From NCBI GenBank assembly GCA_037176705.1, contig CM073898.1, positions 42,845,988 through 42,909,987 of the forward strand: a stretch of 64,000 bases of DNA, written 5' to 3'. The position numbers were made by a program, and so were the translations under genes. Numbering within the stretch: position 1 is the stretch's first letter; every line of letters starts with the position of its first letter. The DNA comes from Molossus alvarezi (taxonomy: Eukaryota; Chordata; Mammalia; Chiroptera; Molossidae). This document shows positions 35,346-46,559 of the stretch, piece by piece. The notes below the pieces were generated by a model. The model was not told the origin of the DNA, did no database searches, and was given only the letters and a program-made list of their open reading frames with translations.

Positions 35346-37799
35346 TTGCATTATTCAAGGCCACTTTTTTGTCCCACCATCTACCTTCCCTGCTTCAGTG
35401 AGTCTTTTCTAAGGAACAACTAGGTACAGAATATTGGTTCCTGGGGAAAAGATGGCTGTGAATAAAACCTAGAAGCTCTGTTCCCTCCTAAACCTCCGTA
35501 AGATGTTGGAGACGGCTATCTTGGGTTCCTCTACCACTGTACATGGAGTGGCATTTGCACCACAAGAGGTAACAGTAAGCAGCACTTGGCCAAAGGAGGC
35601 AGAAATGGAGAGGTCATCTATAGAGAGGAAGTGCCCAGCTGCAAGGGCAGTAGGACCCAGAGGACAAAGCCCACCCTTGGCCATGGAAGGACCAGAAGGT
35701 GGCGAGAAATAAGGAGTAGATCCCACACTAGCTGCCCAGACTTGGGTGTGTGCACACAGGAGACAGCTGGGAGCCTCCGAAATGCTAGGAAGCTGAAGTA
35801 GGAACAGAAAATGGTTGACATGTGAGATACATCACCACAACATTTACCAACTTATTTTGGTGTTGAATGAGTGTCCTTCCATTTCCCTTCCTGCCCCTTC
35901 TAGACAGAAAAAGTCATAGAGATTAAAAGGAAGTGACCCTGGCTAGGTCTCCAGTATCTCCCACCCCCAAAGAAAATTGCACAACATCTGACACACATTG
36001 CCTGACAGTCAAGATATGAATGAATGAATGAATGAATGAATGAATGAATGAATGAATAGGGACACTATTAGGAGCATTGTGCTCATCTCAGGAAAAGTAA
36101 ACAATGTGAATAAGAGCACAGAAAAGGAAATGAGGATATGTGGAGAAAACACCAGCCTAACTAAAGGTAAAGGTGAATATTCGGAAGTGGTGAAAACTTG
36201 AGTGAGAAAGAAAGGGTGGGGCCCGTCGATGCTCTGCCTAGAAACCAGAAGCAGAGGTGTTTAGACTTGGAGCAACAAGGCACTCAAAGGTATTGGGAAC
36301 CAGAAGTTATATGTCTACCTACCAAACAGCTTGCAGTCACTGGGGGGTAGGGGGGGGACGTGTAACTTCAGTCAAATGTTTGGTTTCTTGGGTTCTCCAT
36401 GATGTTAAATGACCGGCTAAAAAATGGTCTGTCAACCAGTTAATTTACTTAATTGTAAGATTTTCAGGTTCACTTAGGGGAATATTTTGAGGACAGGGTG
36501 CAAGTTGGTTTTTTTGTTGATTTAATTGTACACACATACTGTTCATGTTAAGCCTGGTTTATGGATAAGAACTTGAAGACCAGAGAAATGCACGGCGCTT
36601 TCAACAAGGCTTGGCAGCAAATAGACTCCCACGTGCCCTGGCCTGTTTGGAGAACTGAGTCCTCACCAACTCTGCCCTCTGCATGTGGGTGTCTGAGTGA
36701 GTCGCCTATCTCCAACTGGACTCTGTGCAGCTCTCAGAGCTTTCGAAGTGAATTCCCGTGTTTCTGACTTCACTTTCTTCAAAAGCCCCCAGGTACTGAA
36801 ATCACCTGTAAGACATTAATTAAGACTTTTCAGAATTACCATACTTCCTCAGAATCTGCTTTACGCTCCAAAAGATTCCTGTGCCATCTGCTCCACTCGG
36901 CTCCTTCTCTGCCTGGGAGCAAGTTCTGATGGGGCTAAGAAGAGAGACGAGGAGGTGGAAAGGAGAGAAGGAGAGTTCCGTTTCATTTTGAGTTAGACAG
37001 CCCGCTTACCTCAGTTTCCCCGTCCCGGGAGGGAGTAGATTTGATGGTGCTCATTGGGAGATTCGTACTTCTAAATTCCGTTAAAACCCTCTGAAAACCA
37101 ATTATAAAGTGTCAGAAAGAAAAAGAAGAGACGGAGGGAAGAAAAGAAAAAGTCCCGTGGTGTTAGGCCTTCTCTTTGTCCCTACAGTGAGAGCTTTCAG
37201 AATCCATGACCACTTGGAACATCTACCCCACCTGTTACACACGCCCTTCAAATTGGCTTAGAATTTTACTACATTTTCGGCTAATAAAATTCTCCTTACT
37301 CATAGGACGTGCTCCCCAGGTACAGCACGCATGGTCCAAACTCCACTTCTGAAACTTGCTCATTGTAGGTAGCTATGCCATTATAGGCTGATTATATTTT
37401 ATAGATGATTTCCTTCTTCCAAAACAGATGTTTCCAATGTCTTGTCTCCAAGACAAAGTGCCAAAGGCTCAGTCCTCCTAAGCCATTTAATAGGAGCCAG
37501 TGAGAACATGCATAGTAAGAAAGACAATACGCATGCCCATGTAGATCTAGAAAGAATACCTAAGGTGCTTTTGTTTCTATACTAATGACTTGATGGCCAC
37601 ATTTGTAAAGGAGGAAAAATAAAGATTTTTAGGTACTTTTATAATCATGTATAATAACACCAGAGAGAAATAGCCTTTTCATCCAAGTCTCTGTACCTGA
37701 TTATAGTAATAACAATAATAATAATGTTACATTTTTATAGGCCTCAAATTCCAAAGGCCCTTGAGCACTTCATATCATCATCATCATTATTGTAACTCA
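35346..37799. other. Unassigned sequence
   Basis: No gene or nameable repeat except a TGAA microsatellite. Purine-rich patches occur at about 36930-36975 and 37110-37155. Open frames up to 85 codons carry no motif. Confidence 0.4.
36016..36057. repeat. (TGAA)n microsatellite
   Basis: About ten uninterrupted TGAA tetramers. Confidence 0.95.
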
Positions 37800-38100
37800 C
37801 TGTTAATTATCATGGACAGTCTGGGCATGTAGTAAGAACACTTGTCTATAGTCTGACTCATTCGTAATGGTAAGGTCAGTGGTTCAAATCCCGGGAAGGA
37901 TGCTGACAAGCAGCAGTGGTCGCCTCTGTATGAATGTTTCACGTCAGCGGGAACGGAGCCAGTGGTCCCCAAGGGAGTGGAAGGTCGCACCATCTATCAA
38001 CGTCGCTGCCATATCTCAAGCACGGAGATGAGCCTTTGAAGGGACTGGCCTACGCTGGCTGGTGACCACTTGGTTTGGATTCTCTGACACTGTCCCAATT
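37800..38100 (+). mobile_element. Possible ancient tRNA-like SINE
   Basis: A box-B-like GGTTCAAATCCCGGG lies at about 37881, about 45 bases after a possible decayed box A. Downstream sequence such as ACGGAGATGAGCCTTTGAAG has no other explanation. The head cannot fold as a clean tRNA, so a functional tRNA gene is unlikely. It could be a member of an old amniote SINE family or chance similarity. Confidence 0.35.
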
Positions 38101-38131
38101 TCAAATACTTTTCTCTTTTGACAGTATGTTA

Positions 38132-38510
38132 GTTTGCTAGGGATGCCATAACAAAATATCACAGACTTGGAGGCTTATATTTATTTCTCCCAGTTCTGGA
38201 AGCTAAATGTCTAAGATCAAGGTTTTGGCAGAGTTGGTTTCTTCTGAGGCCTCTGTTCTTGGCTAATAGATGGCTGTCTTCTCCCGGTGTCTTCACATGG
38301 TCTGCCTCCATGCAAGTCTGTGTCCTAACCTCCACTTCTTACAAGGACAACAGCTGTTTAGATCACAGTGCACCCTAATGACCTCATTTTAACTAGTTAC
38401 CTCTTTAAAGACCACATTTCCAAATACAGTCACATTCTGAAGGACTAAAGACTTCAACATATAAATTTGGGGTGGAGGGCAGGGGACACAATTCAGACCA
38501 TAGCAGACAG
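38132..38510 (-). mobile_element. MLT1-like solitary LTR (ERVL-MaLR), reverse
   Basis: Forward text GTTTGCTAGGGATGCCATAA, CAGTTCTGGAAGCTAAATGT, GGTTTCTTCTGAGGCCTCTG, CTTCACATGGTCTGCCTCCA, CCTAATGACCTCATTTTAAC and ACACAATTCAGACCATAGCA is the full reverse series of an MLT1-type LTR. No internal viral genes accompany it. Confidence 0.85.
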
Positions 38511-39507
38511 TATCCAATTCTGTACTGTATGACCCATAGAGTCCCTTCCATCCAATCTTTAACCAAAATCTGACGTTCCAGTTAGAGAGGCGAGGGGCAG
38601 AGCTCCTCCCTGCGATCCCCCCGTGGTTCCCTTTCGATGTCAAGCCGAAGTCACCTACTCAAAGAGGCTCCGGGGACTCCAGAAGCTAATACTATTGTAC
38701 ATCCCCCCAATCACATTGCCCAGTTTACATCTTCATAGCACTCATCACTCTCCGAAATTGTCTTACTAATTTATTTGCCCATTTTGCAGTTTGTCTTTCC
38801 CACTAGACTCTAAATTCCAAGGCAGCAGAAACCTTATCAGGGTTTAGAGTTTTGTCCCAGGGCCTAGGAAAGAAGGCAGCACATAGTAGGGTTTAAATTC
38901 CTTTGTTCCCAGTGGGCGTACCAAGACCCAGTCACGGAGGCTCAGAGATCAGATTTTGTAAGTGGCTAACAGACAGCTCTGTTGCCCAGAGGCAGACCCA
39001 CATGGTACCAGGCTCCCCAGGCTGATGTACTAAAAGGGATGCCCTTTCAAGGATGCGCACTCAGTAATTGTTGCAAGGACTGGATACTTGAAATACTTAC
39101 GACAAGCACATCCTACTCATGCAGATAGGCCTACAGGAGAGGCCAAATATAATCACGAGGTGATATAGTGTACATGGATCCCGAGAAGGGGGGACTGATT
39201 CACTGAATGTTTAATCATATCTTGCTCGCTACTCTGACCTCACAGTAGGAGAGGTCTTGCCAGGGGCACTGGAAGATGCATGTTAAAGTGGCAAAGGCTC
39301 CTGGTCAGTGTTTACAAGGGCAATGCCAGCATTTGCTTCAAGGGCCTTCCTTTTTCTGGGTTTCTAGAGCTGGCCAATCCCCTGTCTCACTGATGCATTC
39401 TTGCTTTAGGTATGTTAAAACATTTAGTCCTTCATGGTCAAGTCTTGGCCTGAAAACCAATCTGCCTATTGGAGGAGACTTCCCACATCCTTGTCCTGAT
39501 CCATGTC
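38511..39507. other. Unassigned sequence
   Basis: No gene or named repeat is recognised. Confidence 0.4.
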
Positions 39508-39522
39508 AAAAGCATAGCTTTC

Positions 39523-39752
39523 TTGCCTGGCCAGCATGGCTCAGTTGATTGAGCGTCCTCCCATGTACCAGAAAGTTGCCGGTTCAATACCCAGTCAGGG
39601 CACATACCTGAGTTTTGGATTTGATCCCCAGTGGGGAGCATGCAAGGGGCAGCTAACTGATGTTTTTCCCTTGCCCCACCCCCACCCCCACCACCTGCTC
39701 CTCTCTCTAAGCATGTGCCTTGCTTGGATAAGGATTTAAAAAAAAAAAAAAA
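39523..39752 (+). mobile_element. VES SINE with target-site duplication
   Basis: Head TTGCCTGGCCAGCATGGCTC, box B GGTTCAATACCCAGTCAGGG, CCCCAGTGGGGAGCATGCAA, then a CCCCACCCCCACC variant of the CT region and a long A tail. The 15-bp flanks (39508-39522 and 39753-39767) agree with two or three mismatches. Confidence 0.95.
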
Positions 39753-39837
39753 AAAAGTGTAGCTCTCAAAGGGCAATTGTTTCCTTCATTTCAAGTCCTA
39801 AATATCGGCAAACCAGAAGTATAGAACAATAGGCAGT

Positions 39838-42060
39838 CAACATTTATTTATTCAAAAGTACATATTGCGCTCCTTCTCCGTGCCAGGTCGTAGGGCCACA
39901 GGGATGGACAAGATGGAGATCTCTCCTCGGAGTGCCTTCTTTCTGGTGGAGGGGAGGGCAGTAAACAAACAAACAAAACATAAGCAAAAACGTATCGGAG
40001 TGACACACGTTACAGTGAAAATCAAAATAGGGCAACATAAAAAATGACCTCCCTTCTCGGCAGAGGGGGCAAAGGAGTTGAGAACAATGACAAGGGAGCA
40101 ATCTGTGTGCAGACCTGGAGGACGAGCGCTCCCAGGAAAAGACAGAGCCAGTGCGAAGGCCTCACAGCAGAGCACACTGGGGGCAAGGAGCTGGAAGGAG
40201 CAGGAAGCCAGCCCCAGAGCGAAAGTGGGGTATGCAGGGGCAGCAGGGCACGCCAGGAGGCCGGGGGCACACAGAAGCCAGACCTAGGCTGAGTAGCAAG
40301 AGGGCAGTGGGGAGCTGCTGGAGGGATTGACCTGCAGAGACAAATGATCTGATTAACATTGTAAAATACCGGTCTGGTTACTGTGTGGAGAATGAACGGT
40401 GGGGTCAAGGACAGAAGCAGAGGACCAGTGAGGAGGCCACTGCTGCCGCACAGGAGAGGGATGATGACAGTGTAGTCGGGGAGCAGAGGGAAGGTGAAGA
40501 GAAATGGGCTGATTCCGTTCTGCCTGGGAGGCAGCGCTGGCCCACAGTCAGGCTGGAGTTTGAAGTGCTTATTAGCCAAGCGAAGATGCCGAGTTGGTCA
40601 TCAGAGGGAAGAGTGCAGAACTAAAGGCAGAATTTAAAATCAGAGATACGCATTTGGAAGTCATCGGCACATGTACTGTAGGTAAAGCTGCCGGCCTAGA
40701 TGGAGTCACCAGGAAGGGAGTTTGGGTTGAGGAGCTTGGGTTGAGGTGCATTCTAACATTCCCATCACGGAAGACAAAACCAGCAAAGAATTTCAGGAAG
40801 ATGTGGGCAATGAACGGGTGGGGAAATCAAGGGAACGAGGTGTCATGGAAGCCAAGCGAAGAATATGTTCAAAAGGGAGGACAGCCCTGGCCGGTATGGC
40901 TCAGTGGTTAGAGCGTCGACCTGCGGTCCTGAGAGACCCGGGTTCGGTTCCCGCTAAGGGCATGTACCTCAGTTGCAGTTTGTCCCCGGCTCTGGTCAGT
41001 CGTGCGGGAGGCGGCCACTCGATGTGTTTCTTTCACATCGATGTTTCTCTCTCTCTGTTCCTCTCTCTCCCTCCCACTCTACCTGAACAAAAAATGGAAA
41101 AATGTCCTCAGGAGAGGATAAAAAAAAAAAAAAAAACAAAACAAAAGGGAGGACACAGTCAGCTGTGTTGAAGATAAGAAACTGAGTAAGATGATGACAG
41201 AGAAGCAAATATTGAGGTCAGTAGTAAAATTGAAAACAGCACCTTGGGTTTCATAGTGAGGCTGGAACCCACCTGAGGTGGGTGGAGGAGAAAAGATGCT
41301 GTAAGGAAGTATAAATAGTCTTTGTGGACAGATTTTTCTTGATTTGCTGAGAAAGAGAGCAGAGAAATCAGAGGAAGAAGCATCTTCAACAGGCAGATAC
41401 TGTTTGAAGAGGTAAGTTTCAAGAGTATGTTTGCATGTTGATCGGAATGATCCCATAAGGAGGGAGAAAGCAATGATACAGTTCTCGAGAAAGCCCCAGA
41501 GATGAGCTCTGGAGCACCGGGGGAAAGTCAGCCTGTGCTAGGAGCAGACTTGTGGCCCAAAGGAAGAGAAGGGGAGAACAGCTAAAGGTGCAGGTAAGCC
41601 AGGAGAGCAGAGGAGGTATGCAACTGACCCTGTCTTCCCTGGGAATGGTGAGACCAGGTTGCCAGGGGAAAAGAGGTGGGAGGAAATGCAAAGAGGCGGA
41701 GGAGGTTCTAGTGAAGAGGGAAAATGCAGCAGGATGGTTACACGTTGCAGAGGATGCATCTATGATTTGGGCTCACAAATGTACAAGCCCAGAGAGCCCC
41801 CAATCCATGATTGCTAGTAACTATGCGGCTCAAGGGTAGGAAACAGAACAATCAGCTGGAGTGGTCAGGGAAGGCTTCCTGGAAGAGGTGGGACTTAATG
41901 AATGCACAACTCAGACCCGCAGGCCAGGCCCTCCAGGTGAGAGGATCAGCAAGAGCAAAACACAGAAGTAGAGAGAGATAGGTAGACCCGTTTGGCTGCA
42001 GGAGAACAAAGGGAGATGAAGTGGGAAGGAGGTTAAAGCAGAGTACAGAAAGCCTACTGG
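39838..42060 (-). mobile_element. Large ancient LINE relic (L2/CR1-type), reverse
   Basis: The left end CAACATTTATTTATTCAAAAG, then GTGCCAGGTCGTAGGGCCACAG, is the reversed 3' end of an L2-like LINE. Further landmarks follow in order: GAATGAACGGTGGGGTCAAG, AGGACCAGTGAGGAGGCCAC, TGTCATGGAAGCCAAGCGAAG, GAGTATGTTTGCATGTTGAT, and GGTCAGGGAAGGCTTCCTGG. Spacing fits a roughly 2-kb remnant interrupted by a VES SINE. No frame is intact; the open frames of up to 185 codons on either strand are by-products. The family assignment is by memory of the repeat, so L2/CR1 clade is approximate. Confidence 0.55.
40884..41142 (+). mobile_element. VES SINE, long subtype, perfect target duplication
   Basis: A complete copy: GCCCTGGCCGGTATGGCTCA, box B GGGTTCGGTTCCCGCTAAGG, CAGTTGCAGTTTGTCCCCGG, CCACTCGATGTG, CT repeats, then AAAATGTCCTCAGGAGAGGA and poly(A). 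It differs from the CAATAAA-ended VES copies. The 13-bp flanks AAAAGGGAGGACA (40871-40883 and 41143-41155) are identical, so it inserted recently into the old LINE. Confidence 0.97.
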
Positions 42061-42459
42061 GACAGTAGACAGTTGGAAGAAAGAAAAAAACAGCTAGGTT
42101 AAAGCAGGATTTCAGAATATTAGCACAGCACTGGTATGTAGTATAGGTTGCAAGGAGCTTTCTGGCCAAGAGGGGTGGCCATAGTTAAGGCCAGGAGACC
42201 AAGGTTGACTAATCACCTGTACAAGGAAGATACAGACACAGCAGAGACTCCTGCCCTTAGGATGACACTTTACCATCCCCCTCCTCCCTGAAGATCTTAC
42301 ACACATTTTGGGGAACATGAAAAGCTGAGAATATTTCCCAAGATCTTGTTCATTTTTAAGCTCTTGGATGAGTCAATGCTAACGTCCATACTGCCTGAGA
42401 AAAACAGTCCATCTACTGAATGTTCACAGCCAAATGGACTTGACAGTAATGGTCATGGT
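42061..42459. other. Unassigned sequence
   Basis: No gene or named repeat is recognised here; part may belong to the flanking old LINE. Confidence 0.35.
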
Positions 42460-42665
42460 TAATATGTTGAGTGCTTGAAATATGCCAGCAATGTACTAAG
42501 CCTGCATTACTTCACTCAGTCCTCAGAACAACCCTTTGAAGCAGATGCTTTTCCTATCCCCATTTACGACAAGAAAACTGCACCACAAAGCCGTTGAGTA
42601 ATTTGCCCAAAGTCACCCAGCTAATAAGGGAAGGAGTCAAACCCAGGCTGGAGTCTGGGCCATGG
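42460..42665 (-). mobile_element. MIR SINE, reverse
   Basis: ATATGCCAGCAATGTACTAA, AACAACCCTTTGAAGCAGAT, CCCCATTTACGACAAGAAAA, TTTGCCCAAAGTCACCCAGC and TCAAACCCAGGCTGGAGTCT give the full order of a reverse MIR. Confidence 0.85.
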
Positions 42666-43744
42666 AACCACTGCCCACAGGGTCCTTGGCCAGATCGTGA
42701 CCAGATACTGCCTTGTAGAAGGAAACAGCACCAATGGGAGAGACCTGGCCCAGGCCCAGCAGGAAAGAGTAGGGCCCAAATTACTTGTGGTCAAACTAAA
42801 ATGTCCAGAGCTTGTGTGGGAAGGGAGTGGCCATAGACAGTGGGCCTCTCCGATGAGGTCAGGTGAGGACCTGCCAGCTGCAGAGACAAGAACAGATAGA
42901 AAAGAGAAGCATCCAAATTTAAACCAATACACGAGCCTCGCTGTTTTCTCATTATAAAACCACTGTCTCCCCAAAATCATTACACAGGAAAGTACCAAAT
43001 TGAGGAGTTATTATGCTATCCTGACACTCAGTTTCTGAGGAGAAGATATTATATTAACGAAGAATAGAAATGGGATACGTATCTCCTAGAAGCGAATAGA
43101 TGATATTTTTGTTTGGTTGGTTTTTTCTGTGATTTTACTTATTTCGTCCATATTTGGCTCCGGGCCACCACGGGCTGAAGAAGGCATCAGTCTGTGCAGG
43201 ACACACTGCAGAGCCTTCCAGAAGATGTAACTGACAAATGTACTTACGTTGTTATCGCTCGAGCCAGCAAGCTTGATGGTGGCGTGGAAAGTCAGATCAT
43301 TCCAAATACATTCCCAGAAAGAGAAGATGAAATGGAAGAGTTTATTTTGTTTCTCCCAGTAGGTCAGTTTTAGAATCACAACGTGCTCTGGGGTCACTTG
43401 GAAAATAAAGAAAATGCAATGTATCCGACTGCTGCCCAGGCTGGGGAAGCAAATCCCCAAATCACACAGAACTGGGAAGGATTTGGTTTCATTAAAAGCA
43501 GCCACTGGCATTTGGCCCCTGAAGATGAAAGCAAAAGCCCCTTAAACAGGCTCGAACATGAGCTGAATTTCCGGACACGTCCCGGGGGTGCCAGGATTGT
43601 TTCAAAGGAAGGCATGAGCGTCTTCATCTTTCCAGAGATTTGAAAAAGCAGGGCTGTTCCAAACACATGGATCCCAACCTCATGGAAGAGAACAGGGAAG
43701 GAGGAACCAACGTGTCGGGTGCTACCGATAATTAAATTTTGATT
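42666..43744. other. Unassigned sequence, no convincing exon
   Basis: The 141-codon minus frame (43086-43511) is rich in Phe, Trp and Ser but has no domain I recognise. I leave it uncalled. Confidence 0.35.
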
Positions 43745-43905
43745 TAATTATCATAACAACCATGGACATGATACTATTCCTATTTTACTGATGAGGAAAC
43801 TGAGGTCCCAGGGAGGTTCAGTGGCCTGCTGAAGTTCCTAAGTGGCAGTACCAGAAACCCCAAAGTCGGACATCCAAGTCCATGCTCTTCCAAGCACTTC
43901 ACAGA
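43745..43905 (-). mobile_element. MIR SINE, reverse
   Basis: CCTATTTTACTGATGAGGAAACTGAGG, TTCCTAAGTGGCAGTACCAG and TCCAAGTCCATGCTCTTCCA are classic reverse MIR blocks. Confidence 0.85.
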
Positions 43906-45849
43906 ACAAATGAGCGTTTCCAAGTCAGCGGGTCAGATTCTCGCCATGCCCAGCTTCTCCTGTCGTCATACATCAGGCCTTTTGGCTTTTGACTCGGGTC
44001 CACCAACGTTTATGTTCTGCTCTAGCCTCGTTCCCAGAGCTAATTACTAAAAGCCGATGTTCCAGGCTCGATGTCTAAGTGAGAATGTTCATTTACTAAT
44101 TTGGGTGTTTCATGTGGGCCTTCCTCCAGGAAATTTTTAAAAAACACAGAATTTGGCTATGTAGCCTCTGTACAAACCAACAGATAATAAAAAGAGGTAA
44201 AAAAATGAAGCCAAGGAAAACGTATGTCTTAACGATACATGCTTTTGTGTCTGGGGTTCTGAGCTTTCTAGCACTGATCTAAAAGAGGGTGGAAGGGAAG
44301 GGTGGAGGGTGGAAGATAGGAATGGGGGTGAGTGAAGAAGAAAGGAAGGAGAAATAAAGGGAAGAAGGAGGGTTGGGGGGGAGAAAAAAAGAAAAAATAA
44401 AAAATTAACTTATGAGATTCACTATGTCCATAAATTTAAAAAACAAAAACAAAAAAACACCAGATGAAATAAACACTGTCTCCAACATCCTAATAATAAC
44501 AGACTAAGGGCACACTGCACAGAGCTATTTCTGATATCAACACTTATCCTACAGAACATTTAAGGACAGCGTCCTTCCGGGGGTGGGGACAGCCCTGTCT
44601 CCTAGGCGCACTGCTTGATGCTCCGTTCAGAGGGACTCAGCATCTCAGCTTCGGAAGGCTCAGGCCACGGTATCTTCTGGGAGACGGCTCATGCTTTAGG
44701 CACAGGAAAAGTCACAAGAGGGTGTGCATGGATCCCTGCAACCCTACCCCGGAGGAAACCATCAGCCTCCTGGAAGTTGGATATCAGCCCCACAGTTTCA
44801 TGCCCAAGGTGATCTGGGGAGTGTTCCCAAAGGCCCAGAGTCACACCTGAGGGGGTGAAAGTACATCCCTTCCCTTCAGGAGTAACTCTCGTCCTGGGAA
44901 AGCTTACTTCTTAAGAATTCATCAGAAGTCTCCACCGAAAACAATAGTGCCCACCAAGACCTAGATTCTGGTTTCCAAAGCTCAGGAAATTCCATTTTTT
45001 TCTCAGTATGCCCTCCCTTGTGAGTTCTCCTGAACGCCAAGGAACAATCTAGTTTGTCAGACGATGTCCAACCTGAGTTTGCAGGCCAAGTTCAAATCTG
45101 CCCACAAACTTCATTTCCTGTTCCGGACCCATGTGCCCTCCTTCCTCTCTGAACCTCACCTGGAAGAGCACGGGGAAAAGAGAACCCCCGCTGCGCCGTC
45201 CCTCCTGCGGCCGCAGCATCAACCTCTCCCCGAACGGGGCCAAGGGGGTGCCGGGATGGGAAGCCCTGGGAACAGAGCGTCAGCTTGTCCTCACACCCGC
45301 TGCTGGACAAGGCTACCAGCACCCTCACCGGTGGGGCTCCCCTGCATGGCATGCACTGCCAAGCTGCCTCCGAGTGCCCTTCCCAGCCAGGGCTTCCGAC
45401 GGGCCCCATGCTGAGAGGTGAAGCACTTGACATTTGGCTGCCATGCTGTTGTGAACACGTCTGATTTTGCACAAGGCATGTGGAAATCAGAATGTACCTG
45501 TCACAGGTGTCAACGTCTGTCTGACAGGTACAGATTTGAAGGGTGGTCACAACTTGCTGTTCCTCGTTGCGAATATCTCTTGGTGACCTTTCATCAGCAG
45601 ACGGGCAGGCGCCAGCCTTTACAAGTGAATGTGCCCCTTTATATTCCAAGAGTTTCCTTCTAGGTCTGTGGCTGTACCTTGGGAGTTCATGAGAGACAGT
45701 ACTTGGACGTGAGAGCTGTTCTAAGGCCAAAGGAAGCAGGTTTGGAAATGGCGCTGACTTTTCTGGCCAATAGAATACCAGTGGAAAGTTACAACTTTTC
45801 TATAATAAATCAACAAGCCAATCCTTTATGCATTTAAGAATATATGATT
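43906..45849. other. Unassigned sequence, longest spurious frame of the window
   Basis: A minus-strand frame of 212 codons (45092-45730) crosses a locally GC-rich stretch with CGGCCGC-type sites. It shows no domain, signal peptide or compositional sign of a real protein, and overlaps two plus-strand frames. I do not call a gene. Confidence 0.4.
44283..44402. repeat. Purine-rich low-complexity tract
   Basis: GGGTGGAAGGGAAGG-type sequence passes into GAAAGGAAGG, a G-run and an A-rich end. Confidence 0.8.
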
Positions 45850-46105
45850 CGCCCTGGATAGAGCTGCTACGTGGTTAGAGCATCCTCTCATGTACTGAAG
45901 GGTCATGGGTTCAATTCCCAGTCAAGGGCACATACCTGGGTTGCAGGTCCTATCCCTGGCCCCGGTCAAGGCACATGTGGGAGGTAACTAATCAATGTGT
46001 CTCTCTCACAACAACGTTTTTCTCCCTCTTTCTCTCCACCCCTTCCTCCCTCTCTTCTACTCTCTCTAAAAATCAATGGAAAAAAATATCCTTGGGTGAG
46101 GAAGA
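45850..46105 (+). mobile_element. VES SINE
   Basis: CGCCCTGGATAGAGCTGCTA, box B GGTTCAATTCCCAGTCAAGG, CTGGCCCCGGTCAAGGCACA, AACTAATCAATGTGTCTC, then CT-rich sequence and AAAAATCAATGGAAAAAAATA. Several changes from the other copies suggest an older or different subfamily. Confidence 0.9.
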
Positions 46106-46559
46106 TTTAATATATATCAAAACCACTTCGCATTCTAACTTATTTTATTATTTATGTAGGTGTGCCCTGCCTCATTTGACAAAGGATTACAGGTAGCTAT
46201 TACATTTTATGGAACATAGGCAATTCTACCACTGTACTGTTTTTATAATACACATCGGACATACGCAGCTGATTGCATTTTAGGGGATACCATTTTTCAT
46301 TAAGCACACCACCACTGGTAATAACACCATTGTTTGAGTGGCTGGTTACTCAAACTGCATCATGTTCTTTCTTTGACGGAATGGTGGCTAGAAGCGTGTT
46401 AGTCTCATGAATGTTCAGACTTTTCTCACTGAGTTTTTTATGTACTATTTGACTATCTTGACTTACCAAAACAAAATGTATTTACAGTCATTAAAATTGT
46501 TATTAAAGTTTTTAACCAAAAAATTACATTGTAATTGTATTTTTTTATACATTTGAAAC

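Noticed and set aside
37860..37900. Functional tRNA gene
   Set aside because: Only box B is good; acceptor and anticodon stems do not pair convincingly.
40022..40579. 185-codon minus-strand frame rich in Leu and Pro
   Set aside because: Lies inside the ancient reverse LINE relic; a by-product of degraded repeat sequence.
40900..40960. tRNA gene in the VES head
   Set aside because: It is the tRNA-derived head of a SINE, with the SINE body, A tail and target duplication present.
43086..43511. 141-codon minus-strand frame, looked briefly like an exon
   Set aside because: No known domain, and splice sites could not be supported.
45092..45730. 212-codon minus-strand open frame
   Set aside because: GC-rich sequence with two competing plus-strand frames; no domain, signal or family resemblance.
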